Assembly: GCA_013286565.1 (NCBI GenBank)
Contig: JABDFM010000008.1
Location: 446 to 64,445, forward strand
Length of the DNA stretch: 64,000 nucleotides
Source of the DNA: Bacteroidota bacterium
GTDB lineage: Bacteria; Bacteroidota; Bacteroidia; Sphingobacteriales; Sphingobacteriaceae
Reading direction: 5' to 3'
Shown: piece after piece, positions 34,428-43,684 of the stretch
Layout of the letters: each line of letters starts with the position of its first letter
Numbering within the stretch: position 1 is the stretch's first letter
Position numbers and translations under genes: made by a program
The notes under the pieces: generated by a model
What the model saw: the letters and a program-made list of their open reading frames with translations, nothing else
Databases searched by the model: none
What the model was told of the DNA's origin: nothing

Positions 34428-35633
34428 ATGAAACTGCTTTTTATTGTCCTGTTTATCGCATTACCATCTGCCATTTTTGCACAATCTAACTATCACGAGG
34501 GTTCCGTTTTAAAAAATAACGGAGATACCTTAAAGGGGTTCATTAACTATCAGGAATGGTTACGATCTCCCAGGTCAATTGATTTTAAGATCAATAAGGC
34601 TGATAAAAAGACACTGCAATTTGATCCACAAACCATCAAAGGATTTCAAATCGCGGGAATGGAAACCTATATTGCTTATACAGGGACTATAAGTATGGAT
34701 AAAGCCAGTTTCCCTGATTTACCGAATGGTTTGGATACCACTAAAAAACAGGATACTATATTTTTAAAACAACTGGTAACCGGCAGCCACCTAACGCTTT
34801 TCTACCATGCTGATGATATTAAAACAAGATTTTTCATTGCCGAAACAAATGGAGCCCCTGTTGAACTTAAATACTACCAATATTATAATGATGAAAACCA
34901 GATAGTTACTAAAGACTTCTATAAAGGGCAGTTGCTATTATATATCAATAAATATATTCCTGGGAACAACAAGTTAATTAGCAAAGTTGATCGAGGGGAA
35001 TATCATCAATCAGAGATTGAAACCTTAGTTGATGACATAAATAATAACGGGATAGCTATTAAGAAAAAGTCATATAGCAGGTTATTTGCCGGCATAGCAA
35101 TAAATAGGACAAGTACAGAGGAAGTTAACCTTTTTACTCCGTTTGCAACTCATACAACTATATCGCCAAAAATAAATTTAGGTATTGATGTATTCAATAA
35201 TCCGAACGTTCAACAATTTGTTTTTAGAACTGAGTTATCTTTTTCCTATATAACACCACAATTCAGGTACCCTGCAATTTCCAATTATGTTTATACATTT
35301 AATCAGTATACAGCTAGTGTAACACCTCAAATATTATTTAATATTTATAATAAAGATAATTTTAAAGTGTACATAGATGGCGGTATTGCATTTAATTTCT
35401 CAGCGTATGGTAATAATAAATTAATATATCAAAGTGGGAGTATCCTTAAAAAGCCTTATGATTTAGAGCCCTATTGGAGTAACTTCCCTTTCCAGGTAGG
35501 TGTAACATTAAATAAAAAAATAGAAATCGCTTTTACTTATGCCGGATATGCTGCCTACACAAAATACAGTGGTGCTTCTGTCAGCAATCAATCAACTTGT
35601 TTGGGAGTAAAATATTTGTTTAGCAGGCGTTAA
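34428..35633 (+). CDS. Secreted protein with predicted outer-membrane beta-barrel C-terminus
   Basis: 401 residues with a signal peptide (MKLLFIVLFIALPSAIFAQ). The first part (YHEGSVLKNNGDTLKGFINY) resembles the beta-rich N-terminal domain common in Bacteroidota envelope proteins; the second half alternates polar and aromatic residues as in outer-membrane barrels (FRTELSFSYITPQFRYP) and ends CLGVKYLFSRR. No function is known. It lies between metF and a convergent HAD gene. Confidence 0.7.
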   Translation: MKLLFIVLFIALPSAIFAQSNYHEGSVLKNNGDTLKGFINYQEWLRSPRSIDFKINKADKKTLQFDPQTIKGFQIAGMETYIAYTGTISMDKASFPDLPNGLDTTKKQDTIFLKQLVTGSHLTLFYHADDIKTRFFIAETNGAPVELKYYQYYNDENQIVTKDFYKGQLLLYINKYIPGNNKLISKVDRGEYHQSEIETLVDDINNNGIAIKKKSYSRLFAGIAINRTSTEEVNLFTPFATHTTISPKINLGIDVFNNPNVQQFVFRTELSFSYITPQFRYPAISNYVYTFNQYTASVTPQILFNIYNKDNFKVYIDGGIAFNFSAYGNNKLIYQSGSILKKPYDLEPYWSNFPFQVGVTLNKKIEIAFTYAGYAAYTKYSGASVSNQSTCLGVKYLFSRR

Positions 35634-35635
35634 TT

Positions 35636-36247
35636 TTACTTGCTTAAAATATTTATCTGCACCAACTCCTTGTTTAGTTGCTCTGCCGAAGTAAAATGGA
35701 TGCACTGTATCCCTAATTTCTCGGCTGCCAAAATATTGCGATAATTATCATCGATAAACAGGGATTCTTCGGGTTTAACACCATAGCGGTTAAGCAAAAT
35801 ATGGTAAAAGTCAGGCGTAGGTTTCCGCATCTTTTCGGCACCCGAAACTACGATGCCGTCAAACCAGTTTAAAAAATCAAAGCGCTCCAAAGCAACCGGG
35901 AAGGTTTCTGCCGACCAGTTGGTGAGGGCATATATTTTATACCTGCCACTGTCTTTCAAGTGCCTGAATATTTCTACCGTATCATGAAACGCCTCGCCAA
36001 GCATCTCTTCCCAGCGGCCATAAAAGGCACGGATAAGTTGTTCATGTTGCGGGAATTTCTGCACCAGGTGTTCCGTTCCATCCTGCAATGAACGTCCACC
36101 ATCCTGCTCTTCGTTCCAGTCAGAAGTGACGATCTCAGCCAGGAACTTTTCCATTTCGGTCTCATCGCTAAATAAGGTGCGGTACATATACCTCGGGTTC
36201 CAGTCAATTAATACCGCGCCGAGATCGAAGATGATGGTGTTGATCAT
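35636..36247 (-). CDS. HAD-superfamily hydrolase, YihX-like subfamily
   Basis: 203 residues. Motif I is FDLGAVLID with the nucleophile Asp followed by LG instead of xD, as in the YihX/epoxide-hydrolase-N subgroup. Motif II is in YALTNWSAE and motif III/IV in KMRKPTPDFYHILL and FIDDNYRN. It probably removes phosphate from a small sugar phosphate; the substrate cannot be told. Confidence 0.88.
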   Translation of the reverse strand: MINTIIFDLGAVLIDWNPRYMYRTLFSDETEMEKFLAEIVTSDWNEEQDGGRSLQDGTEHLVQKFPQHEQLIRAFYGRWEEMLGEAFHDTVEIFRHLKDSGRYKIYALTNWSAETFPVALERFDFLNWFDGIVVSGAEKMRKPTPDFYHILLNRYGVKPEESLFIDDNYRNILAAEKLGIQCIHFTSAEQLNKELVQINILSK

Positions 36248-36270
36248 AGATAAAATTAATAATCTAACTT

Positions 36271-36360
36271 GTCATTCTGAGCGTAGTGAAGAATCTTATA
36301 CAATATGCATCCCCTGGTAGCAAGGTGTAGAAGATGTTTCGCTATCGCTCAACATGACAA
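36271..36360. repeat. Palindromic repeat (TGTCATTCTGAGCG...CATGACA family)
   Basis: TGTCATTCTGAGCGTAGTGA on the left faces ATCGCTCAACATGACA on the right, with AGAATCTTATACAATATGCA inside as in related elements. It follows thrC on the minus strand. Confidence 0.75.
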
Positions 36361-36368
36361 AGTCTTCT

Positions 36369-37679
36369 TTAGTTATTCTCCAACAAATATCTCTTAAATC
36401 CTTCAAAATCCGTCCCCAAAGCGGCAGCATGTTTGGTTTTGCCTTCCAGTTCCTTTACCTCCTCGGGTATCTGGATAGCTTTGGCAATATGCGCCGGCAA
36501 TACATCCGGGAATTTGCAGGGGTGCGCGGTCGATAAAAATATACCTGCGGTTTTCCCGGTAGGCTGATCCTGCTGCCAGTCCTTTAGCGCCTGCCAGGCA
36601 ATTGCGGTATGCGGACAAGCGATATAATTGTAACTGCTGTGTATTTTTTCAATAGCTTCCCGGGTTTCGCTGTCGTTAAAACTGAACCCGGTTATTAATC
36701 TTTTTAGTTTTCCCTCATCGCCTTTAAACAAGTCGGCTATGCGTACCCAGTTGCTCGGGTTGCCCACATCCATGGCATTGGATATAGTTTGTACCGATGG
36801 TTTAGGCTGATAAACCCCTGTTTTTAAAAATTCAGGTACAGTATCATTGGCATTAGTGGCGGCGATAAATTGATCAACAGGCAAACCCATTTTCCAGGCC
36901 AGCAAACCCGCACCGATATTACCGAAATTACCACTCGGCACAGCGAACACCACGTTGCTTTGGCCTTCTTTTAGCAATTGAGCGTAAGCATTAAAATAAT
37001 AAAATGTCTGCGGGATCAAACGGGCAATATTGATGGAATTAGCAGACGTGAGGCGGAATTTCTCATTCAATTCCGGGTCGGTAAAAGCCTGTTTTACCAA
37101 TGACTGGCAATCATCAAAAGTACCGTCGATCTCAATAGCACGGATATTTTGCCCGTTGGTGGTTAGCTGCAATTCCTGGATGCCGCTTACCTTTCCTTTG
37201 GGATATAATATGGTAACCCTGGTATTGGGCACGCCTAAAAAGCCAAGTGCAACCGCACCTCCGGTATCACCGGAAGTAGCTACCAGCACGTCCAGTTGCT
37301 TCTCGCCTTCCTCCAAAAAATAGCTCATCACCCGGCTCATAAACCGTGCGCCAAAATCCTTGAACGCCAGCGATGGCCCGTGGAAAAGCTCCAGTACATA
37401 TACATTTTCCTCCAGTTCAACTACAGGCGCGTAAAAGTTGATAGCATCTTCAATAATGTCCTTTAGATCATTTTCGGGGATATCATCGCCTAACAAGTTT
37501 TTCGCTACATGGAACGCGATCTCCGGCAGGGTATATTCATCTAAATTATTGAGGAATTTATCATCCAGCCGCGGTATGGAAACAGGCATATATAAGCCTT
37601 TATCCTGCGGCATACTATTAAAAACCGCCTCTTTGAAAGAGACACGGGTGGAAGTGTTGTTGGTACTGTAGAATTTCAT
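36369..37679 (-). CDS. thrC: Threonine synthase
   Basis: 436 residues from ATG 37679 (KFYSTNNTSTRVSFKEAV). The PLP-lysine lies in SLAFKDFGARF, the phosphate-binding loop in ATSGDTGGAVALGF, and VPSGNFGNIGAG is the third cofactor segment. It converts O-phosphohomoserine to threonine. An upstream TTG start at 37700 is less likely. Last gene of thrABC, 135 bases after thrB with a palindromic repeat between. Confidence 0.95.
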   Translation of the reverse strand: MKFYSTNNTSTRVSFKEAVFNSMPQDKGLYMPVSIPRLDDKFLNNLDEYTLPEIAFHVAKNLLGDDIPENDLKDIIEDAINFYAPVVELEENVYVLELFHGPSLAFKDFGARFMSRVMSYFLEEGEKQLDVLVATSGDTGGAVALGFLGVPNTRVTILYPKGKVSGIQELQLTTNGQNIRAIEIDGTFDDCQSLVKQAFTDPELNEKFRLTSANSINIARLIPQTFYYFNAYAQLLKEGQSNVVFAVPSGNFGNIGAGLLAWKMGLPVDQFIAATNANDTVPEFLKTGVYQPKPSVQTISNAMDVGNPSNWVRIADLFKGDEGKLKRLITGFSFNDSETREAIEKIHSSYNYIACPHTAIAWQALKDWQQDQPTGKTAGIFLSTAHPCKFPDVLPAHIAKAIQIPEEVKELEGKTKHAAALGTDFEGFKRYLLENN

Positions 37680-37725
37680 TTTCTTATTTCGAATGTTCAA
37701 TTTCGAATTTGTATTATTTTCTATT

Positions 37726-37800
37726 TGTCATTGCGAGCGTAGCGTGGCAATCGCGAACTATATCTGTCCTATGAGATTGCTTCGTTCCTCGCAATGACAT
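37726..37800. repeat. Palindromic repeat (TGTCATTGCGAG...CTCGCAATGACA family) within the thr operon
   Basis: TGTCATTGCGAGCGTAGCG and TCCTCGCAATGACA are the arms, with GGCAATCGC and GAGATTGCTTCG inside. It separates thrB and thrC. Confidence 0.85.
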
Positions 37801-37813
37801 TCTCTTTTTAATA

Positions 37814-38749
37814 TTAACCTATAATCTTCGGCCCTTTATCATTGATCTCTGATACATAAATATTTGAATTGATCCTGAGCCTCGTCAAATGTTGCTGCAA
37901 TTTTTGGGTGATCTGGTGCGCCGTTTCCTCATCCCGCGTAAACGCAAAAACCGATGGGCCCGAGCCGGAAATGCCAAAACTTACGGCGCACAATTCCATT
38001 GCCATTTCGCGCATTTTATAAAAGTCGGGGATCAGCATGGAACGTACCGGCTCCACCAATATATCTTTCATGCTGCGACCGATCAGGTCGATATCATTCA
38101 TAAATAAGCCGCTCACCAGTCCGGCAATATTACCCCATTGCGTTACAGCATCTTTCATCTGAATTTTATTCCGGATGATCTGCCTGGCCTCACGAGTAGG
38201 CACATCCACATCCGGGAACACGATAGCACAATACAATCCCTTCGGGTGAGGCAAGCGTACTACGTCCAAAGGCTCATAGCTGCGTATCAACACAAAACCG
38301 CCCAGCAACGCCGGGGCCACATTATCCGCATGACCATGCCCACAAGCCATTTCCTCACCTTTCATAGCGAAAGGCAACAATCTTACCGCATCAGTCTCAT
38401 CACCCAATAGGGTTTTGGCGGCAAACAAACCGGCAACCGTGCTGGCCGAGCTTGAGCCTAAACCGCTGCCAATCGGCATTTTTTTATGAAGCTCAATATC
38501 CAAACCGATATCCGTACGACCAATGCTTTCCAAATAATGTTGCACACTAACACTCACCGTATTTTTCCGGGGGTCAAAAGGTAAACGACCGTTATCACCT
38601 GTTATCTTGCTAATAGTAATACCGGGGTTATTGGTCAACCGCATAATTACCTCATCCCCCGGTGCATCCACCGCGAAACCCAATACATCAAACCCGCAAA
38701 CCACATTGGCTACCGTTGCCGGGGCGAAAATTTTAACTGATTTTTCCAT
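37814..38749 (-). CDS. thrB: Homoserine kinase
   Basis: 311 residues, GHMP-kinase family. The ATP loop PIGSGLGSSSASTVAG (about 92-107) and the C-terminal GISGSGPSVFAF are clear, as is FAPATVANVVCGFDVLG near the start. It phosphorylates homoserine, the product of the thrA-encoded dehydrogenase, for ThrC. It lies 90 bases after thrA. Confidence 0.95.
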   Translation of the reverse strand: MEKSVKIFAPATVANVVCGFDVLGFAVDAPGDEVIMRLTNNPGITISKITGDNGRLPFDPRKNTVSVSVQHYLESIGRTDIGLDIELHKKMPIGSGLGSSSASTVAGLFAAKTLLGDETDAVRLLPFAMKGEEMACGHGHADNVAPALLGGFVLIRSYEPLDVVRLPHPKGLYCAIVFPDVDVPTREARQIIRNKIQMKDAVTQWGNIAGLVSGLFMNDIDLIGRSMKDILVEPVRSMLIPDFYKMREMAMELCAVSFGISGSGPSVFAFTRDEETAHQITQKLQQHLTRLRINSNIYVSEINDKGPKIIG

Positions 38750-38805
38750 TTATATATTTCGGAATTACGATACCGAAAATCTGTGTTTAACAATTAATTA
38801 AATTG

Positions 38806-38838
38806 TCTCTCCCTACCGGGGAGAGATTTAGAGAGGGG
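38806..38838. repeat. Small inverted repeat between thrA and thrB
   Basis: TCTCTCCC and GGGAGAGA (8 bp) around TACCG, then TTTAGAGAGGGG which offers an alternative partner. It may be part of a wider CTCTCC repeat family. No T run, so not clearly a terminator. Confidence 0.5.
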
Positions 38839-38839
38839 C

Positions 38840-40461
38840 TTAATTCGCTCCCACGTTTATCAGATCAGCAAATACACCAGCAGCAGTAACTTCAGCGCCT
38901 GCGCCGGGACCTTTCACTACCAACGGCCTGTCTTTATACCTATCGGTAGTAAAGGAAATAATATTATCACTACCCGATAGCATATAGAACGGGTGGTTCT
39001 CATCTACCATTTGCAGGGTGATGGCCGCTTTTCCGTCTTCCAGTTTGCCAATATAGCGCAGCACCTTTTTTTCAGCTTCAGCCTGTTCCTTCAATTTGGT
39101 AAAATGGGCATCTTCCTTTTTCAGTGCGGCATAAAAATCTTCAACCGTTTCGGCATCCAGACAGCTTTGGGGCAGCATACTTTCTATCTGCACATCAGCC
39201 GCTTCCATGGCGTAACCAGCATCGCGGGCTAATATTAAGATCTTACGCATAAAATCCGTTCCGCGCAGGTCATCGCGCGGGTCAGGTTCAGTGTAGCCTT
39301 TTTCCTGCGCCAGTTTTACTACGTCGTGGAAATTGGCATCGCCCTTAAAATTATTAAAGATGAAAGATATAGTGCCCGAAAGTATCGCTTCAATACGCTT
39401 TACCCTGTCGCCACTGCTCATCAGATCTTTTAAAGTGCGGATAATGGGCAGGCCCGCGCCTACATTGGTTTCATAATAAAAATCAACCCCATGCTGGCGC
39501 GCCGTATCCCTGAAGGTTTTATACTGACTGAACGATGCCGAATTACCGATCTTATTACAGGTAACCACCGATATATTCGATTTAAAAATGTCTTCGTAAA
39601 ACTCAACCGGTTTGGGGCTGGCCGTGTTATCGATAAACACACAGTTAGGTAAATTCATTTCTTTCATTTTGGCAATAAATTCCGAAAGCTCAGCTTTTTC
39701 ACCTGAAGTCTGTAATTCATCCTTCCATTTGTCTAACGACAACCCATCCGCATTAAACAACATTTTGCGGGTATTGCTTATTCCGGCTATTTTCACCTGG
39801 ATGCCATTATTCTGCTGCAAAAATTCGCTATGCTGGTTTAGCTGGTTAAACAGGGTTGTGCCGATATTGCCCGTTCCCAGGCAAAAGGCATGCAATGTTT
39901 TATTAAGCTGAACAAAAAAGGCGTCGTGCACCGCATTCAATGCTTTTGCCAGATCGTGCCTGGAGATAATTACGGATATATTGTACTCTGATGATCCCTG
40001 CGCAATGGCGCGAACGTTGATACCATTCCGGCCCAACGCATGAAACAGCTTGCCCGACATGCCCGGAGTCTGTTTCATATTTTCGCCCACAATAGCTAAT
40101 ACAGCCAGGTGTTGCTCTATTACAGGATGATCCAGCTTTTTCGCTAACAGCTCCAGTTCAAACTCCTGCTCGATCAATTTTTTGGCTTTTGCTGCTTCAT
40201 TAGGCTGAACTGCAAAAGTAATGCTATGCTCTGATGAGGATTGGGTGATCAGCACAATATTGATCTGTTCGCGTGCCAGCAAAGAAAATAACCGGCCACT
40301 AAAGCCCGATTTACCCACCATGCCGCTGCCTTCCAAATTAATAATGCTGATATCATTGATAGATGAGATCCCCTTTATCGGCAAACTCGATGCTTTGCAA
40401 TCGTGCTGAATAATGGTTCCTTCAAAATCAACATCAAAAGTATTTTTTATAACGATCGGTA
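38840..40461 (-). CDS. thrA: ThrA, C-terminal part: ACT domains plus homoserine dehydrogenase (frame split)
   Basis: This frame holds the two ACT regulatory domains (ISIINLEGSGMVGKSGFSGR; LAVLAIVGENMKQTPGMSG) and the homoserine dehydrogenase with its NAD(P) motif GTGNIGTTLF and the catalytic region GAGLPIIRTLKDL. It has no normal start of its own: the frame runs back without a stop to an A8 tract at 40462-40469, where it joins the aspartokinase in the other frame. Removal of one A would give one bifunctional enzyme of about 816 residues, matching E. coli ThrA (820). It makes homoserine from aspartate semialdehyde. A weak TTG at 40384 could start an ACT-HSD fragment. Confidence 0.85.
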
Positions 40462-41291
40462 TTTTTTTTCAGGAATGCCGGGATCATGGTAGGCGGATAA
40501 ATCACTTTCGCCCCGAAATAAGACAGCTCCATTGCTTCGGTATAAGTAAGCTCAGGCAACGAGAATGCTTTTTTAACCATACGCGGGTCTGCGGTCATCA
40601 TGCCGTTTACATCGGTCCATATTTGTATTTCGGATGCATTGAGTGCCGAACCAAATATTGCTGCAGTATAATCACTCCCTCCACGACCAAGCGTGGTGAT
40701 CTGCCCGGCATCGTTTGCGGCGATAAAGCCGGTTACAAAAAGCATTTTATCTTTATTCTCCTGCTGAAAACTCCTGATCACTAATTCAGTGAGTTCCATG
40801 TTCACTTTGGCATGGCCGAAATCACTGTCGGTCCTGATCAGCTCGGATGCATCCACAAACAAAGCCTCGGGGAAGTACTGCGCCGCCATTTTGCTGATCA
40901 TTAAAGTTGAGCAACGTTCGCCATAACTCAATATCAGGTCGCGCGTTTTTGCGGTCAGTTCCCGCAGGGTCAACACACCCTGCAGCAATTCTTCCAGGTG
41001 ATTAAAATTGATCTTCAACCGGGTATAAGCCGGGTTCTGGTGCTGCACGTTCAGTAACGAGCGCACCATATCAAAATGACGCGTTTCCAGTTCAGCTAAT
41101 TGCGTGGTAAAGTCTTCGCCGTTCGCAGCCTTTTCGGCCATTGAAGACAATAGGTTGGTTACGCCGCTCATGGCCGACAACACAACCACAGGTTTTTCAC
41201 CTGCCTTGTATTCCTTTTCAAGAATACTGATCACCGTACTGATACTTTTCGCTGAACCGACGGAAGTACCTCCGAATTTTAAAATTTTCAT
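40434..41291 (-). CDS. thrA: ThrA, N-terminal part: aspartokinase (frame split)
   Basis: 285 residues. KFGGTSVGSAKSI (about 4-16) and the substrate loop TTLGRGGSDYTAA are the aspartate kinase signatures. The frame goes on to VIYPPTMIPAFLKK and then runs over an A8 tract (40462-40469) into 9 foreign residues and a stop. The correct continuation, IPIVIKNTFDVDFEGT, is in the next frame. It phosphorylates aspartate, the first step towards threonine, methionine and lysine. Without the regulatory domains this fragment would lack normal threonine feedback. It follows the attenuator by 10 bases. Confidence 0.9.
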   Translation of the reverse strand: MKILKFGGTSVGSAKSISTVISILEKEYKAGEKPVVVLSAMSGVTNLLSSMAEKAANGEDFTTQLAELETRHFDMVRSLLNVQHQNPAYTRLKINFNHLEELLQGVLTLRELTAKTRDLILSYGERCSTLMISKMAAQYFPEALFVDASELIRTDSDFGHAKVNMELTELVIRSFQQENKDKMLFVTGFIAANDAGQITTLGRGGSDYTAAIFGSALNASEIQIWTDVNGMMTADPRMVKKAFSLPELTYTEAMELSYFGAKVIYPPTMIPAFLKKNTDRYKKYF

Positions 41292-41301
41292 TTTTTGTGA
41301 T

Positions 41302-41339
41302 AAATAAAAACGCCTTCCTCTTTTTGGGAGGAAGGCGTT
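41302..41339 (-). terminator. Attenuator terminator of the thr operon
   Basis: On the minus strand AACGCCTTCCTC pairs with GAGGAAGGCGTT (12 bp) around CCAAAAA, followed by TTTATTTA. It ends about 10 bases before the thrA ATG. Confidence 0.9.
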
Positions 41340-41372
41340 CTGTATGTATTTTTTATTTTTTACACCATACGA

Positions 41373-41441
41373 TCATCTTCCTCCGAGACAAATCCCGGTG
41401 GTAGTTGTTGTTGTCGTAACTATGGTGCTGTTAATTTTCAT
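41373..41441 (-). CDS. thrL: Threonine operon leader peptide
   Basis: A 22-residue frame (ATG 41441, TGA 41373-41375) starting MKINSTIV and going on with seven threonine codons in a row, then GICLGGR. With Thr6 it has eight threonine and three isoleucine codons, the same design as E. coli thrL. The codons for Gly-Gly-Arg (GGAGGAAG, 41377-41384) can pair with CTTCCTCC (41327-41334) of the terminator, forming an anti-terminator. They overlap a competing hairpin CCGGGA/TCTCGG (41393-41398 with 41383-41388). A ribosome stalled on Thr codons would free the anti-terminator strand. It controls thrABC. Confidence 0.88.
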   Translation of the reverse strand: MKINSTIVTTTTTTTGICLGGR

Positions 41442-41472
41442 CGAGTAATTATTCTTCAATCCTGTAATGCCT

Positions 41473-41505
41473 GTAAAGTAAGTAGATATTTTTTTAATAA
41501 CCAAA
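41473..41505 (-). promoter_or_regulatory. Probable promoter of thrLABC
   Basis: On the minus strand TTTG (41502-41505), 21 bases, then TACTTTAC (41473-41480), two bases from TAnnTTTG. It would start the transcript about 25 bases before the leader peptide. Confidence 0.5.
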
Positions 41506-41533
41506 TGCTATTTTTTTATTTTTTGTTGATAGA

Positions 41534-42595
41534 TCAATGCGGCACAACCACAATACCATTTGCTGCTGAAGCGAAGCCGGTATTCTTATTGAGCTGCACA
41601 GGAGTTTTATTTTTCCAGTAGGTTGCCGTACCATCCAGCAAGCCTGATATATATACATCATTATTATTCACTGCTATCGCATCGGCCTCAGCGTTGGTTT
41701 TACCATCCGTGATCTTAGTTTCCACACCGTTTTTCCAGTAAGTAGCCACAGCCTTATTGGTGGTAGCATCTTTGGTAAACCCTGCCACATATACATCTGA
41801 TCCACTAATAACCATGGCACCGGGTGTTGTTGATAATGAACAAATGGTGCCATCGTGCAATTGGGTGGCAACTCCATTTTTCCAGTAAATTCCGCCGATA
41901 GTGCTGTAGGTAGCAACCTGCCCTGCAACATACACATCGGCTCCATTGATAATGATAGCATTTGCCTTGGTAGAATACAGATTGGGATCTGCTGTTGGAT
42001 CAACTAAAAGCGTATCTGCCACACCATTTTTCCAATATACGGCTGCATTATTAATATAACCCGCTACGTACACATCCGAACCACTAACAGTAACAGCAAG
42101 GGCCCTTGTAGCAAATGACGGATCGCCCAGGGCGATCATCGCGCCATTTTTCCAGAGCACTGCTTGCGGTAAGCTTGGGCCATAAACAACGCCCGCTACA
42201 TACACATCACTACCGCTAACAGCAATACCGTTTGCCTGCGATACTACCGATCCGGTTGTAAGCGCAGTTGCAACTCCATTTTTCCAGTAGGTGGCTATGT
42301 CGGCTCCGTAAAGCGCATTGGTATATCCAGCCACATAAATATCAGTCCCCTGTTTGATCATAGATGTTGCCATTGTTTGGTTTGAGCTGTCGGTAAGCTT
42401 GACAGGTACACCGTTCTTCCAGTAACTAGCCACCAAAGATCCACCAGCCGTCGGTGCTACACCCGCAACATATACATCGGCGTCATTTACAACAGGAGGA
42501 GTTGTTGTTACAGGTTTAGTAACAGGGCTCTTTGTACAGGATGCCAATGCAAACATTGCAATAGCGATCAAAGGAATATATATTTTAAATTTCAT
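41534..42595 (-). CDS. Lipoprotein with seven WKNG/DVYVAG repeats, beta-propeller-like
   Basis: 353 residues. A lipoprotein signal ends FALASCTKS. The rest consists of about seven repeats of roughly 45 residues, each with SDVYVAG (variants TDIYVAG, NDVYISG) and YWKNGV. Seven such beta-rich units suggest a seven-bladed propeller on the cell surface. The repeat resembles those in extracellular Bacteroidota proteins of unknown role. It stands alone upstream of the thr promoter. Confidence 0.75.
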   Translation of the reverse strand: MKFKIYIPLIAIAMFALASCTKSPVTKPVTTTPPVVNDADVYVAGVAPTAGGSLVASYWKNGVPVKLTDSSNQTMATSMIKQGTDIYVAGYTNALYGADIATYWKNGVATALTTGSVVSQANGIAVSGSDVYVAGVVYGPSLPQAVLWKNGAMIALGDPSFATRALAVTVSGSDVYVAGYINNAAVYWKNGVADTLLVDPTADPNLYSTKANAIIINGADVYVAGQVATYSTIGGIYWKNGVATQLHDGTICSLSTTPGAMVISGSDVYVAGFTKDATTNKAVATYWKNGVETKITDGKTNAEADAIAVNNNDVYISGLLDGTATYWKNKTPVQLNKNTGFASAANGIVVVPH

Positions 42596-42747
42596 GATTC
42601 TTTTTTGGCAGAAAGTAATAACCGTTTAAGTTTTTTATGAATACGAAAAATAAAACGTCAGGGTTCGTTTTTATTACATAAAGTACGGGGTTAATTTGCT
42701 AATCCGCAAATGCTTTGCACTTGTTTTAAGCGCCTTACTAATTTTAA

Positions 42748-42755
42748 TACCTTTG
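42748..42755 (+). promoter_or_regulatory. Probable -7 element of the rsgA promoter
   Basis: TACCTTTG is an exact match to TAnnTTTG, 8 bases before ATG 42764. The -33 element is unclear (TTTT at 42724-42727). The transcript would have almost no leader. Confidence 0.45.
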
Positions 42756-42763
42756 TGCAGACA

Positions 42764-43684
42764 ATGGAGGGATTAATAACCAAATCAACCGGTAGCTGGT
42801 ACCAGGTACAAACCAAAGACGGGCAAAAGTTCGACTGCCGGATAAAGGGTATCTTCCGCACCAAAGGTATTACTACCACCAACCCAATTGCCGTAGGTGA
42901 TATAGTAGATTTTGAGCTGGAGCCCGAGCAGGAAACCGGTGTGATCACCAAGCTCCATCCCCGCAAAAACTATATTATCCGCAAGTCCATCAACCTGTCG
43001 AAACAGGCACAGGTTATCGCGGCTAATCTTGACCAGGCTTTCCTGATCGTTACTTTGGCATCCCCGCGTACCTCATTAGGTTTTATTGATCGTTTTTTGG
43101 TTACTGCCGAAGCCTACAGCATCCCGGCAGCATTGGTTTTTAATAAACTCGACCTGTTCAGCGATGAGGGCCTCGAAATACTGGCCGATTACAAAGCTGT
43201 TTATGAAAATATTGGCTACCCCTGCTACGAGATATCCGCATTGGAAGGAACTAACATTGAGCAGTTGGCTGAACTGATCCAAAATAAAGTGACCTTGTTT
43301 TCCGGTCATTCCGGTGTCGGCAAATCAAGCCTGATCAATGTGTTGCTGCCTGATCTTAAACTTCGCACCACCGAAATATCCGAATGGCACGATAAGGGCA
43401 TGCATACCACTACCTTTGCCGAAATGTTTGAACTACCAGGCGGGGGTTTTATTATCGATACTCCCGGTATTCGCGAATTAGGGGTGATCGACATAGAAAA
43501 GCAGGAGCTCAGCCACTTCTTCCCAGAAATGCGCGCCCTGATGAACCAATGCCGCTACAACAATTGCCGCCACATCAACGAGCCCGGCTGCGCCGTACTT
43601 AAAGCTGTTGAAAATGGTGAGATCGAATTATCCCGCTATGAAAGCTATCTGAGTATTTATCATGGGAATGATACAAGGGCATAA
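42764..43684 (+). CDS. rsgA: Ribosome small subunit-dependent GTPase A
   Basis: 306 residues from ATG 42764. Circularly permuted GTPase: an N-terminal OB domain, then NKLDLF (G4) ahead of GHSGVGKSSLIN (G1) and DTPGI (G3), and a C-terminal zinc finger (CRYNNCRHINEPGCAV). It helps maturation of the 30S subunit. An upstream start at 42710 would add 18 residues overlapping the promoter and is rejected. dtd and mazG follow. Confidence 0.95.
   Translation: MEGLITKSTGSWYQVQTKDGQKFDCRIKGIFRTKGITTTNPIAVGDIVDFELEPEQETGVITKLHPRKNYIIRKSINLSKQAQVIAANLDQAFLIVTLASPRTSLGFIDRFLVTAEAYSIPAALVFNKLDLFSDEGLEILADYKAVYENIGYPCYEISALEGTNIEQLAELIQNKVTLFSGHSGVGKSSLINVLLPDLKLRTTEISEWHDKGMHTTTFAEMFELPGGGFIIDTPGIRELGVIDIEKQELSHFFPEMRALMNQCRYNNCRHINEPGCAVLKAVENGEIELSRYESYLSIYHGNDTRA

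Noticed and set aside
38806-38838. Terminator between thrA and thrB
   Set aside because: No T run on the minus strand; thrA, thrB and thrC are most simply one operon.
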